DNA from: Owenia fusiformis
Taxonomy: Eukaryota; Annelida; Polychaeta; Sabellida; Oweniidae
Reading direction: 5' to 3'
Length of the DNA stretch: 64,000 nt
Assembly (NCBI GenBank): GCA_903813345.2
Contig: CAIIXF020000009.1
Location: 32,152,740 to 32,216,739, forward strand
Shown: positions 1-47,844 of the stretch, piece by piece
Position numbering within the stretch: the first letter of the stretch is position 1
Layout of the letters: each line of letters starts with the position of its first letter
Translations under genes and position numbers: made by a program
Notes under the pieces: model-generated
Databases searched by the model: none
Told to the model about the DNA's origin: nothing
The model's input: the letters and a program-made list of their open reading frames with translations, nothing else

Positions 1-813
1 AGCCAAACTTATACTGCAACTTTAACTTTTAAATGACACCACTGGGAGGAAGGTTTCTCAGAGAAACCAGACAAATACATTTCATTTGAAAAATTTTCCT
101 CGTTTCCTTATCGAGGGAATTGATTTGTGAATATTTGTGAATATCCCAGCAATGGCAGAATTAATTTCTAAGTTGTAATCATATTTTGAAACTGGAACTC
201 AAGAACTACATACTTGCTGAATATTTTGTTGTGATCTTTTCTTCCCGAGTTCCTCCCCAGTGCTATACCTGACTTGTACAAGTATAAGTTTGTGTATACG
301 TAGTCCAAATAACTGATATCGAGTATCGACTGGCCACATATATGTCACATGCATTACTGAATGAGTGGTATTTAATCCGAGTGGTTAATTTGCCGAATCG
401 TCAAATGTGGTCATTTTTCTAATTTTAATTTTCCTCATGACAAGAAACTTCCCATTGGATAATATTTCTGACATGTTATTTTCCGAACCTGGCAGAAATT
501 AGGCAATAGGCAAATTAATCATTAGGCAAAATTACCACTTATACTATATGTGTCTTTTATTTTAAATGAACCAATGCTCAGGAGAAGATAAGGAACAATA
601 GTCTATTAAAATTTTGAATCTAAATTAATTCATGAAAGGAATGTTCACATTTAGACAAAACATATTAAGCATGAAGAAATGGGACGAGAATTTCACACCA
701 ATTTCCCAATAAAAGGAAAGCTGGTTTAATAATGAATTTTTTCATTTAAACTCAATTTAGTGACATCGTTACATAAGAATATGGAATGTAATCATCTACA
801 TTTACCATTTCAG

Positions 814-1575
814 TTTACCTGAGAGCATCTCCCGAGATCTGCTACGATAGAATAAGAAAGAGAAACAGGAAAGAAGAAAAATGTGTACCATTTGTAAGTC
901 TCTATAGAGCCTTTAAATAATTGCTAAAACCTAATGTTAAACCTAATGTTAAACCACATATTTTCAGAAACAACTGCAGTTAAATTTATGAATATTTTAA
1001 AATGAGAATAGTGAATAATACATTATATGTGGTGTTTCAGCAATTGATCAAGGACTTGCACGATTTACACGAGCAGTGGTTGATAGAACAGAACACCTTC
1101 AAGCCTCCAGCTCCTGTACTGGTAAGTTCAGAAAAAAAATTTGGGCCAAAAAAAGGCATTACTGGGCCTTCTAAGGCCTTATTTTTTAATTTCAGGCCAA
1201 ATTTTGAAGAAAATAGGCCTCAAAATTTGGGCCCACTTTTAGTTTTCAGGGGCCCAAAATTTTTTGAACGTTTTTTTTCTGACCTGATATCTGGGTCCCC
1301 CTTGTTGGTTCCCAGATCCGCCCCTGCATTTGGGGATTACATAAACATGTCATCCTATAGTTGATTAAAGGTTCATTCAACAATTAAATAGTTGTAAGCC
1401 ACTTTTGTCAATTAGGAATTTAACATGTCTTCTTCGTACAAAATGAATGTTTGTTTTAAGATTCACTAATTTATGTTTCACATATTTTCAGGTGATTGAT
1501 GCCAGCCCAGATTTATCAGAACTTCATACACTTTATGATAAACATAGACAGGAGATCTTATGTGGATACATTTGA
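814..1575 (+). CDS. Deoxynucleoside kinase (TK2/dNK-like), last three exons
   Basis: 3' part of a deoxynucleoside kinase, the enzyme that phosphorylates deoxynucleosides with ATP in the salvage pathway. Exons are 814-893, 1041-1121 and 1492-1575 (TGA 1573-1575). Each is bounded by TTTCAG-type acceptors and GTAAG donors, and phases agree (the first exon enters with two bases, the others are phase 0). The first exon reads YLRASPEICYDRIRKRNRKE, which is the LID region after the YLR strand, with several arginines. The second contains LHEQWLIEQ and the third VIDASPDLSELHTLYDKHR; these match the C-terminal helices of the TK2/dCK/dGK family, closest in my reading to TK2. The P-loop and nucleoside site lie upstream of the window. 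The C-terminus is short, as in TK2. Substrate preference cannot be read from this part. Confidence 0.88.
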
Positions 1576-4116
1576 AGGAGAGAGAAAGCACAGGCTGTCA
1601 ATACATAATACATGATAATCAGGAACCTGTACATAGTACATACCACACAATATACACAAGATATTACATCTTGAGATTGAAGGTGCTATGTTCATACACC
1701 TAATATACTCAGGGACATATTTGTCGTATTGAATATCAAGATTAAGTGGTTTGGGAAATTTTAGTGAAAAAATATGCCCATATATCTGATACAATCAGGC
1801 TAACGCATGGTGTATGCAATATATAAATGATGTAAAATATGTACATAATTACTAATCATAACCAGGGACATGCATAGTGTATGGAAAACTGCCTGCTTAA
1901 TGCAGTATTATAGATAACGAGTCTGCCTCGGATATCTTAGCGGGAAGGACATATAACGGACAAAAAACTATTGAATCAAAACCATGTGCTACTCTCATAT
2001 TTTAGGCAGGTAGGAGGTTTGAGATTCTCACATTTTATAATTTATAAATCCCCAGAAAAACGCATATACAGTAGAAATATTTATGGGCTTCAGCTTCTTT
2101 TCAATTTCATGATATACTGGGAGATTTCATTAGATGTAGGAGCTAAGATAACTTTTGAGGAATTTAGCAAAAATGTCACAATTCTATTGAAAACCCTGTT
2201 TGCAAGAGGTCTGCAATAATAATGCAGGGCAAAATAAATGAAGAAACATAATTTTCGCATTCCAAATTTTTGCATGAATTCCTGTCAACAATTTTACATT
2301 CACAAATAATAATTGTAGTGAAATTAAAACTCATGCATGAATGAGTTTGGAGATTTGTTTTTAGTGAAAACTATTTTTAGTGGATTGGAAGATCATTCTT
2401 TAGACCTGCATTACCAAACAATGAATTGATTATTGTATCACATATGAATGTGTGTTGTACAATTAGTTACCTCAGTGTTGTACAATAAGTTACCTCAAGA
2501 ATATATGAATTTGAAATCATTGCCAAGTTTCAGTACAATGTAGTGCATATTATAAAATCATACTGTGTATATATAACTAGTCCATGAATGTATATATTTG
2601 CTTCGGTTTTAGTGGAAATTTCATCTGATTCTGTATTTATATGAATCCATTACTGGATATGTTGCAATGAGACCCAGAGATAAAGGATGTCAGTGGGGTA
2701 TAAAATAGTGTTCTTTTAGCACCCATTGGCATTAACTAAATGTTCTTTCAGTAGTCTGCTGGGTGATAATATGTGAAGACTTATACACTACAACACACAT
2801 GTCATTTTATTGCACTGGTAAGCCTATGTAGTTTATACGTTCTACTGTACTCTCAACAAACACTTTTAGTACTTTGATATCAAAAATTATATTTCAGAAA
2901 AAAAGATTTGTATAAATGAATCCATTGTATTTGTATTTAGAATGAAAATAAAATATGTTGTATACAATGTACTACTGATTCAGTATGTTCATTTTGTTTA
3001 ATTGGGAAAATTAAATTAAAAATTCTACATAACTGTTTAATGCAAAATATACAGTATTGACATTTTTATGTGGCCTTGACCTTTCGAAATAAAAACACTT
3101 GATTTAGCCTTCAAATCACAATAAAAAGTAAGAGTAGGTCTAGCAACCAAAATGCAACTGTTTAAGAGGATTCATCTTTGTTCACTTGGTTATCATCAGA
3201 ACGCAGTGAAGACCAAGCATGCGAAGGTTTGCAAGACACATTGTCTTCATCATCAAAATTAACCAATTAACCAACTGAAATATATCATGTATCATGTATA
3301 TCCTCCCCTTGAATCAAAAGTGATGTGAACATCAATATGGATGAGGAGGCCTATAGATGGCAGGTCACTACAGTCGGTTATTGATTTTCACATCCTGTCC
3401 AATTTGAGAAAATACAAGATAGGCCTACACATTTAATCACAATAAATCAATTTTTCCTTCAAAATGATCTTTGAAAATTCAAATTGAATTTTATTTCACC
3501 TATATGAAGGACAGTCCCTGATATCAACTGCATCCCTGACATTTATAGCGAAACTAAGCTATATACTAATAGATTATGAAACATAGTGTAACACTGAGAA
3601 GCAAAACTAAGCTCATACATTCTTGTTCTTTACTGCCAAAAGCAAAGATCAGTATATTGCACTTCTCAATTAGGCTATTTAATGGAGAGTTCTCTGTCAC
3701 AAAATATATAGTGGTGTAATTAATAGAGAAGTTGATTATAAAGCATGGTAAGTAATATTCACACACATGTGTGTCACCATGGAATGCTACATACAGATTC
3801 ACCCGTTCACTTTGCTCAGTCAAATTATTCCCTGAGACTATTGACTATTGCTGAGTATTGACACATGATTCTCAAATGTCTTAATTGAATGTAAATGAAA
3901 AATCTGATAAAGGTTATTGCACATTTTACAACTGTGTATATCTACAGTTTTATAATAATAACCATATATTGTATGTTCTACCATTCAACAGTAGTTCATG
4001 AATAAAAAGCATCAGTTTGATTCAGAATCAAGCTTTGTTACTGATCTGGTAGCTGTGAATTAAATGACACTATTTTACCAGCTAAGGAATTAAAAACTAC
4101 AAAACTTAAAAACATC
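1576..4116. other. Kinase 3' UTR and intergenic DNA
   Basis: No coding exon seen. An AATAAA on the plus strand near 2232 (in gcaaaataaatgaag) and another near 2948 are possible poly(A) signals for the kinase. The intron inside the kinase (1122-1491) holds a degenerate repeat rich in gggcc/aaattt; a similar stretch occurs near 62880-62950. Confidence 0.4.
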
Positions 4117-4211
4117 TAGCCTTGCCCAAGTCGGTCTCTTTTACTTATTTTGGTTTCTATTATTAATAATTCAAGATCAGATAAGTAAAAATACTGACTT
4201 GGGCAAGGCTA
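4117..4211. repeat. Short hairpin-forming repeat
   Basis: Arms TAGCCTTGCCCAAGTC and GACTTGGGCAAGGCTA are exact inverted copies. The pairing resumes further in with TTTTACTTAT against ATAAGTAAAA, around a loop of about 35 bases. It looks like a small foldback element; no coding capacity. Confidence 0.75.
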
Positions 4212-4399
4212 AAAAACATCTAGAAGTCCATTTTCTGTTCAAAGCTGAAGTCACAAACTAAGTCAATTAAAGAAGGGTTTCAAAAAGGGCGCTCGGGTGA
4301 GTGAATTGTTTATTTAACTGTGAAGCATTGTAATGTATTTTCTACCCTGTTTTTATGTATAGCACTGGGATACAATATATTCACCTGTGGCTTTAATTC

Positions 4400-4732
4400 T
4401 TATTCAAGTCCCATATTCTAATACAAGTTCCATATCAGTATACTACAAGACCCAGTTCTACATTGGAATACTGAACCCATAAAACTTATACAACTGCTAC
4501 ATTAAAATACTAGGCCCATGTGACATTGCAAGTCATGTATAATGTAAACAAATCCCACATCTTACATCAAGTCCTATATCACTATACAAGTTCTATTTAT
4601 CTTATACAGTCACACATTATAATATTAGGTCCCTATCACTACAAAAGTCCCATATAATGGTCCTATTTGACTTGTGAAAGTCCCACATTATAATATTAGG
4701 TCCATATCACTGTAAAAGTCCCATATAATGTA
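4400..4732. repeat. Degenerate minisatellite downstream of ABCC stop
   Basis: Imperfect 18-30 bp units of the type tacaagtcccatatcatt (minus strand GGACTTGTATAATGATAT). The same repeat resumes at 5758-5802 on the other side of the inserted foldback element, where its first unit overlaps the last codons and stop of the ABCC gene. Confidence 0.6.
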
Positions 4733-5757
4733 CGAGGGTATATCATAAAGTTCTCATAATATCTCTCTAATTTTTTTATTTTCAATATATTCCGATGAAT
4801 TTTTCACAGAATGTGTAGTATAGAATGCTGTACTAATTTATCAATAAATATTTGGTGTAACAGAAATATTATTTAAGAAAGGGTTGCCATAGTAACCGGA
4901 AATCAAGGCACCTGGGGCAAATAAAAAATCGTGCAGGAAAAGCCCCAACTAACTATGTTAAAATGCATAACAAGTTATCAAATAAGCTATGAAACACATC
5001 AAATTGTTAAATACCATGTATTCTTGACTGTTTTAAACTATTATAATGGTCATGTGAATTGTGTGATCTCATAATGGATGATTGTAATGCTTCATTAGAA
5101 GTGATGTTAGACACTACAACTGTTTTGTCAAATAGTCCAAAGAAAGTCAATTTTCCACTTTAGTTCATTTTAAATAAATAATAATAGACCACTATAGGGT
5201 GTAATTATGTTGATATATTTGCACCATATTTGTTTTAGATCCTCTTTAGTGATGAGCAAAGGATTTTTCGAACTAAACTAAACTTTTTATAAGTGTGAAT
5301 ATTATTTTTCTGATGATCCCTGCATCTATGCATTATCTTACTCAGTCATTTCTGATCATTAAGCTTTGATTCTCAGAGTCTGGTATCACATCTAATGAAG
5401 CATGTAAGCATCCCCTATGACACCATACAATCCACATGATCAATTTATTTTATAGTAAAAGCATTAAACAACATATTCAAGTTAACATTTTAATATGTTT
5501 GGTAATTTATTAGAGTTTATTATGTATGTAGACAAGGTTAATTAAGCTCATTCTCTCAATTATTTTTATTTGCCCCGGGTGCCTTGATTTCCGGTTACTA
5601 TGGCAACCATTACTTATCTAATATATCTGTTATACCAAATATTTTTTGATAGATTAATACAGTATTCTATAATGCAGATTCTCTGAAAATTTCATTAGAA
5701 TATATTGAAAAATAAAAAAAATGAGAGATATTATGAGAACTTTATGATATACCCTCA
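4733..5757. mobile_element. Foldback TA-inserting DNA element (non-autonomous)
   Basis: Ends CGAGGGTATATCATAAAGTT at 4733 and, inverted, AACTTTATGATATACCCTCA at 5757. Both are flanked by TA (4731-4732 and 5758-5759), as for IS630/Tc1/mariner-type insertions. The inverted arms are unusually long: pairing is clear for about 190 bp at each end (for example GTTGCCATAGTAACCGGAAA against its complement near 5587-5606) and recurs with mismatches to about 5120/5365. The loop has no transposase. An AATAAA lies near the inner part of each arm, at 4920-4925 on plus and 5565-5570 on minus. Confidence 0.8.
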
Positions 5758-5791
5758 TATACAAGTGCCACATAATACAAGTCCTATATCA

Positions 5792-40703
<34,912 letters not shown>

Positions 40704-42060
40704 AATATTATAGAGCCTATTTGATGTTAATAAATTTTACAATATATAAAATTTCATAGTAAATATACATGTATAAGTAGTTTATATCTCAAATTCTTTT
40801 GTTATCCAATCCTATATATTCATATTACTTCTTTTTTTAATACTTAAAACACTACTGTTCATTAAAATGTCTTATCCTCTATAAGGTTGTAGAGCTCTCT
40901 GTCAAGCTTCTATAACCTGCTTATCAGAACAACAGTTGACATAAAAACTTAATCTTTGAGATTAAATCGCAACATAAATGTCCCCATCAAACCATTGGCT
41001 AGTTTAATAAAAGTTGAGCCAATTTGTGGTAGTCCATTTATAAAAAACATTCACATAGCATATTGTTTGCACAACCCATGATCCTACTCATTACATTTAT
41101 ATTGCGATGACTGTTCCAGCTTTCTTACTTATTTGCAATATTTCTACAGTAGACTTCTTTGATACCTTACCCACTTGTATGTACAAAAATGTATATGTAA
41201 TCTTTCAAGTGGCATATGTCTGTACAGTGAAACCATTAAACTTAAACTCAACATTGTTTAAGCTAATGTAGAATGCCATTCTGGTTTATTTGAGTCCCTC
41301 TTATCTTGCAATATAATACTTCACACTTCCAGATATGGTAGAGGCTTTTGGAAGCCAAATTTTGGTAAAATATTATTTAAAGTTGACCTTTGATCTGTCA
41401 TCTAGTCTTACTTCTGGTATTTCAACCAAATATGCTTGACTCATGGGACTATGGGTTTAATACAAAACTTTCATTGACTGAGGAAATGACCAAGAGCAAT
41501 ATGTATTCTTTATAACAAACAATTAATTATTAAACGATAAGTATGTACATGTATTTTGGCTTAGACTGTAAATTAGACTGTTAATTGTAAATGGATCATT
41601 GTATTTGGCGGCACCACACTACAGTGTGTTAAGTGATATTCAACAAACTACATTCACTCTTAATATAAGCTGAATAACGATGTAATCAAATACAAAGGTT
41701 TCACTGTAGTTCAGTGAGCCTCTTCAATAGTATATAATCACTTATCACATATATGCTCTTAGGGGTACAATGACTTGGTTATTGACCAGATCACTTACTG
41801 CCACTTAATAGCTTTAGATAACTTTCATAATCCAACCTATTAATAACAGATTGAAACATAGATATGAAATGAACTTAAAGTTTTCTTTAAGTTCTTGTCT
41901 TGTTTTTGTTGTTTTGTCCACTTAAAATTGCTCCATATTATTTTATCATGTTTTTGTTTACTCAATACCTTGATTTATCATTTTTTGTTTAACTTCAACA
42001 ATGTTTTAAACTCAGGTGAAAAGGTCACAAGAGCTTTCTTTACAATATGTATACAATATA
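40704..42060. other. Upstream region of the ABCC gene
   Basis: Probable promoter and 5' UTR side of the ABCC gene, but no convincing core promoter motif was recognised. Contains the pogo-like MITE at 41225-41706. Confidence 0.4.
41225..41706. mobile_element. Pogo-like MITE, 482 bp
   Basis: Ends CAGTGAAACC and GGTTTCACTG, flanked by TA (41223-41224, 41707-41708). Short inverted ends; interior AT-rich, no transposase. Confidence 0.6.
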
Positions 42061-42169
42061 TGCAATGTATATAACACAGTGACTTGAGAGAAAGAGGGCG
42101 AACACAGGGATCTGTGGGAATGAGTGACACAGGGATTTGTTTGATTTTCAAAGTGTGACTTTAAGAAAA

Positions 42170-44480
42170 ATCCCAGGGACTAAGGGAAGGGTCGCACAGA
42201 CACATGGGAGGCTAAGACAGGAACTTGTGGGATGGGATAACAGGGACTTAAGGGAAGGGTCGCACAGACACATGGGAGGCTAACACAGGAACTTGTGGGA
42301 TGGGATAACAAGGACTTAAGGGAAGGGTCACACAGACACATGGGAGGCTAACACAGGAACTTGTGGGATGGGATAACAGGGACTTAAGGGAAGGGTCGCA
42401 CAGACACATGGGAGGCTAACACAGGAACTTGTGGGATGGGATAACAGGGACTTAATGGAAGGGTCGCACAGATACATGGGAGGCTAAGACAGGAACTTGT
42501 GGGATGGGATAACAGGGACTTAAGGGAAGGGTCGCACAGACACATGGGAGGCTAACACAGGAACTTGTGGGATGGGATAACAAGGACTTAAGGGAAGGGT
42601 CACACAGACACATGGGAGGCTAACACAGGAACTTGTGGGATGGGATAACAGGGACTTAATGGAAGGGTCGTACAGACACATGGGAGGCTAACACAGGAAC
42701 TTGTGGGATGGGATAACAGGGACTTAATGGAAGGGTCGCACAGATACATGGGAGGCTAACACAGGAACTTGTGGGATAACAGGGACTTAATGGAAGGGTC
42801 GTACAGACAAATGGGAGGCTAAGACAGGAACTTGTGGGATGGGATAACAGGGACTTAAGGGAAGGGTCGCACAGACACTTGGGAGGCTAACACAGGAACT
42901 TGAGGGATAACAGGGACTTAAGGGAAGGGTCGCACAGACACATGGGAGGCTAACACAGGAACTTGTGGGATAACAAGGACTTAAGGGAAGGGTCGCACAG
43001 ACACATAGGAGGCTAACACAGGAACTTGTGGGATAACAGGGACTTAAGGGAAGGGTTGCACAGACACATGGGAGGCTAACACAGGAACTTGTGGGATGGG
43101 ATAACAGGGACTTAAGGGAAGGGTCGCACAGACACATGGGAGGCTAACACAGGAACTTGTGAGATGGGATAACAGGGACTTAAGGGAAGGGTCGCACAGA
43201 CACATAGGAGGCTAACACAGGAACTTGTGGGATGGGATAACAGGGACTTAAGGGAAGGCTTGCACAGACACATAGGAGGCTAACACGGGAAGTTGTGGGA
43301 TGGGATAACAGGGACTTAAGGGAAGGGTTGCACAGACACATAAGAGGCTAACACAGGAACTTGTGGGATGGGATAACAGGGACTTAAGGGAAGGGTTGCA
43401 CAGACACATGGGAGGCTAACACAGGAACTTGTGGGATGGGATAACAGGGACTTAAGGGAAGGGTCGCACAGACACATGGGAGGCTAACACAGGAACTTGT
43501 GGGATAACAGGGACTTAAGGGAAGGGTTGCACAGACACATGGGAGGCTAACACAGGAACTTGTGGGATGGGATAACAGGGACTTAAGGGAAGGGTCGCAC
43601 AGACACATGGGAGGCTAACACAGGAACTTGTGGGATGGGATAACAGGGACTTAAGGGAAGGGTCGCACAGACACATAGGAGGCTAACACAGGAACTTGTG
43701 GGATGGGATAACAGGGACTTAAGGGAAGGGTCGCACAGACACATGGGAGGCTAACACAGGAACTTGTGGGATGGGATAACAGGGACTTAAGGGAAGGGTT
43801 GCACAGACACATGGGAGGCTAACACAGGAACTTGTGGGATGGGATAACAGGGACTTAAGGGAAGGGTCGCACAGACACATAGGAGGCTAACACAGGAACT
43901 TGTGGGATGGGATAACAGGGACTTAAGGGAAGGGTTGCACAGACACATGGGAGGCTAACACAGGAACTTGTGGGATGGGATAACAGGGACTTAAGGGAAG
44001 GGTCGCACAGACACATGGGAGGCTAACACAGGAACTTGTGGGATGGGATAACAGGGACTTAAGGGAAGGGTTGCACAGACACATGGGAGGCTAACACAGG
44101 AACTTGTGGGATGGGATAACAGGGACTTAAGGGAAGGGTTGCACAGACACATAGGAGGCTAACACAGGAACTTGTGGGATGGGATAACAGGGACTTAAGG
44201 GAAGGGTTGCACAGACACATGGGAGGCTAACACAGGAACTTGTGGGATGGGATAACAGGGACTTAAGGGAAGGGTCGCACAGACACATGGGAGGCTAACA
44301 CAGGAACTTGTGGGATGGGATAACAAGGACTTAAGGGAAGGGTTGCACAGACACATGGGAGGCTAACACAGGAACTTGTGGGATGGGATAACAAGGACTT
44401 AAGGGAAGGGTCACACAGACACATGGGAGGCTAACACAGGAACTTGTGGGATGGGATAACAGGGACTTAAGGGAAGGGGT
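42170..44480. repeat. 68-bp tandem array, about 34 copies
   Basis: Unit gggacttaagggaagggtcg ... cacaggaacttgtgggatgg gataaca. Some units lack 5 bp (gatgg), giving 63 bp. Copies differ at a few positions (tcgcaca/ttgcaca/tcacaca; tgggagg/taggagg), suggesting active homogenisation. Minus-strand frames of Cys/Ser/Pro/Leu repeats are by-products. Intergenic, between the ABCC start and the adaptor gene's 3' end. Confidence 0.95.
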
Positions 44481-45035
44481 AACATAATCATAAAGACTTG
44501 ATGGAAGAGGTCATACACAGACCAAAAAAGAATAGGTGACATTCAGACTAGAGAGAAGGGATGACATAGGGACTTACGTTAAGAGCTATATATCACGGGT
44601 GGATGGAAAATGAAGTTGGAAGAAAGTTCCTACTCATACACCTGTCATACATACAATGTATAATCAAGAATCACAAATATATGAGTGTATAAGCTCGTAA
44701 CATTATATTTTGCATAAATGAATCTCCGAGTATATATAATACTAAATAAGAATATTTACAGCTTGTTTCCATTTGTTTATAAACATTTCATGTTCCGTTA
44801 CAAAACATGATATAAAATTTTTAGATTTAACAAAAATGTACAAACAAATGCATTAAATACAAAAATCTAAATATATTTTTAATATGTAGATTTTACCATA
44901 TATTAAAAAAATACATATTATTAAAATCAAATGTCACCAATTTGAGGAATCAGCTAAGAAAGTACCCAGATGCGAGTAGTTAGTTACCAGTTTCACCCCC
45001 AGATGGCTGATTTGGGTTAATTAACATGGCAGGTA

Positions 45036-46508
45036 CAGGGTGACAAAAAATGGAACCCATAAATCTTCAAATTTCTTGAAACGTATGATACCTACATTCT
45101 TCATTTTTTCAGGGTAGAAACTAGACTGAATGCATGACAAAATGACACCATAATGAGTACGGTACCTTAGATATTAATCATGCCATGGATGACAGAAGAA
45201 AAGACTTATATTGTGAGAAAGTATATCGAGACAAAATCCTATAGAGACACAGACTGCCTATAGGAGAGATCAAAGGACAAGAAGAGCCCCTTGCAAGTCA
45301 CAGATCTTTAGGCTTGTACAGAGGTTTGATTCAGAAGGAACTGTAAAATCAACAAAAAAGAAAAGTGATGGTAAACCAACCTATTCGGGGAGACAGAGGT
45401 CTGTCAGAACTCAAGACAATATTGACAGAGTCAACAGTCAACACAGAACGTTACATCCCTACCGTTCAAAAGTTTTGGAGAGCGATGGGTAGACTTCATG
45501 ATTTGAGAAGGGACCAGCAATGGTTCCAACAAGATGGTGCCACATCCCACATTTCAAATGAGTCCATTCAATGGCTTCAGGCTCACTTTGGTGTTTGATT
45601 CATCAGTCACCATACCTGCCACATCTGGGCCTCCCACTCCCCTGATTTGAACCCCCCCCCCCAGATTTTTATCTGTGGGGGTATCTCAAGGATAATGTGT
45701 ATACAGAAAGACCATGGCCACTGACCATTGATGACCTCAAACTGAACATTGGAAGACTAATTAGAGAGATAGATAGAGATGAATGCAGTCGGGTCATTGA
45801 CAATTTTGCAAGAAGAATCCAGCTCTGCATCCTATGTCATGATGCACATTTGGTGCACATTATCTAAACCTGCCTCATTTGGAGACTAATTGAGCTAGAA
45901 TGCTCAACCTTTATCATTTTGTCATACATTCAGTTGACTATACATGTGCCAAATAACTAAGCTCAATATACATAATTGACGAAGTTATTAAGACTTAAAC
46001 AGGCAATGTGCCTATTTTTGAAGGAAAAAGGACAAAATATCATTTGAGACATATCACTCACACAGTCAATCAAATATGATAAAAACTTTAATTTGGGTCA
46101 ATACTAAAGTGAAAAAAAATTACTCGCATAGAAAACAGCATTTAAAGTCCAGAGATCAAAAGAAGTGAATTACCACATTTCACAAAGTGTATGTTTTTAA
46201 ATAACTCTTAGATTAAAAAATGATGCATGGTTGAAAATCCTATCAAAAATGAATGGATGATTAATGCAAACAACAATGCCATCTTTCTATGGCATTGCTA
46301 AAAACTTGACAAATATAAATTGATAGATCAAAAATATTTTTTCATGATCTAGTGTCAACTCTGATGTGGTCTGTATGAGCTGTTTTTGGTGTCAGATGAA
46401 AGATCAGGTACTTATTAATCCATTGGAAATACTATGAAGATCAAAAGTGAGACTTCATTTAGGCACTTTGTCCCTTTAAGTGGGTTCCAGTTTTTTTCTG
46501 TCACCCAG
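45036..46508 (+). mobile_element. Tc1/mariner-superfamily element with dead transposase, 1473 bp
   Basis: Ends CAGGGTGACAAAAAATGG and, inverted, CTGGGTGACAGAAAAAAACTGG, flanked by TA (45034-45035, 46509-46510). The paralogous empty site at 47188 onward reads catggcgggTAtagtagaaag, which confirms the borders. Confidence 0.88.
45186..45870 (+). pseudogene. Transposase remnant, IS630/Tc1/mariner superfamily
   Basis: Three blocks in different frames: an N-terminal helix-turn-helix part (TEEKTYIVRKYIETKSYRDT), a middle open frame (45365-45598) with QQWFQQDGATSHISNESIQW carrying a catalytic Asp, and a C-terminal block (HSPDLNPPDFYLWGYLKDN) carrying the third acidic residue. A frameshift after the middle block, earlier stops and a C-run at about 45649-45661 disable it. 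Confidence 0.8.
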
Positions 46509-47187
46509 TATAAAAGAAAGTTCCCTTTAACTTGAATATTATCAGTTTAAGTGGATCACTTTCCATATAATCGTTATGTGCCTGATTTTGTAACATGGGG
46601 TCTATGGGGAATCCCCCCGAACTAGATGTCACATTTTCAAAAAAAATTAAATTTTCAAAGTTGGTTAAAACTTTAACTTTAAACCATATTTCTAGATGCA
46701 ATTTTACATGTAGACTTCAAATATGATATCCTTTTAATTAAATCTTCAATATTTAATGAATTAAATCAAGATTATTTCCACTCACATCTAGTAGTGGTCA
46801 TAGTAGAGGTCATAGTGCATTGCTGTATGAATATCATAATATATGAATAATATTATAACTAATTTTAACCTACAAGGTGACCCCAAAAGCATGTCCCAAA
46901 TACATGTAATATCAAATACTACAAAACAAGAATGATTTTTGCTATAAATTTCAGGATGTTTGTGTTTAGGACAGAATTCTATTGGAAGATAATCAATCAA
47001 CACACAAGTCAGTTTTACTGTACAATATAATCAGTACTCTTTCTAGGGGAAAAATGATTTCGAATTTAAAAAAAATTGTTTACGATGTCCCGAGAACTGG
47101 CATAATAAAAGGTGTATTGTTCATGGTGTCATGGATTATACTGGCACAAAAGGTGTATATTGTTCATGATGCTATTTAAAGAATAAC

Positions 47188-47606
47188 GCCGATGCGAGTA
47201 GGTAGTTACCAGTTTCAGCAGCAGGTTCGTTCAGGTCAGACAGCATGGCGGGTATAGTAGAAAGTTCCCTTTAACTTAAATTACATCTGTTTTAGTGGTT
47301 AAATTTTCATATCACCCTTATGTATCTAATATTTATGCAAATTAAAATATCTCAAGTAAAAGAAAATGTTTTCTGTCCAATAAAAGAAAAGATATTTCAC
47401 TTTTTGTGATTTTGTAACATAGGGTCTATAGGATATCTCCACGAACTAGAAGTCACATTTTCAAGAAAAAATCGAATTTTCAAAATTGATAAACAATTTT
47501 CGAAACCACATTTCTAGATGTATTTTAGCTTCCAAATATGACTTGACTGAATTTATATTTTCATGACGTAAATAAAGATTATTTCTACTCACATCTAGTC
47601 TATTGA
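47188..47606. repeat. Interspersed repeat copy B (empty site)
   Basis: Same sequence as copy A without the mariner element, ending ttctactcacatctag. Confidence 0.75.
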
Positions 47607-47844
47607 TGCACAGCATATTGTTAAATCATTTCTCAGCGTTCATACAGCAACAAAAATATAACCTGCGCTTTGACCATGACATTTTGAAAAATACACTGAC
47701 AGTTATTACTTGAGGTTATACACTAGAAATTGATATTTATACTTCCCAATAATTTGAAATGTTTGGGCGTGATTATTCTGGTCACCCTGTTATTAATAGT
47801 ATACTAGTATTTCATTGAGTGATTCATTGTATCCCCGGTATTCT

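Larger units (their letters stand above)
44970..46795. repeat. Interspersed repeat copy A, split by the mariner insertion
   Basis: gatgcgagtagttagttacc ... catggcagg before, and aaagttccctttaacttgaa ... tccactcacatctag after, the Tc1/mariner element. Copy B at 47188-47606 is uninterrupted. Confidence 0.8.

Noticed and set aside
42787-43608. Minus-strand Cys/Pro/Leu-rich repeat ORFs
   Set aside because: By-product of the 68/63-bp minisatellite; no start context, no domain.
42170-44480. CRISPR-like array
   Set aside because: Units are contiguous without unique spacers, and the genome is eukaryotic; this is a minisatellite.
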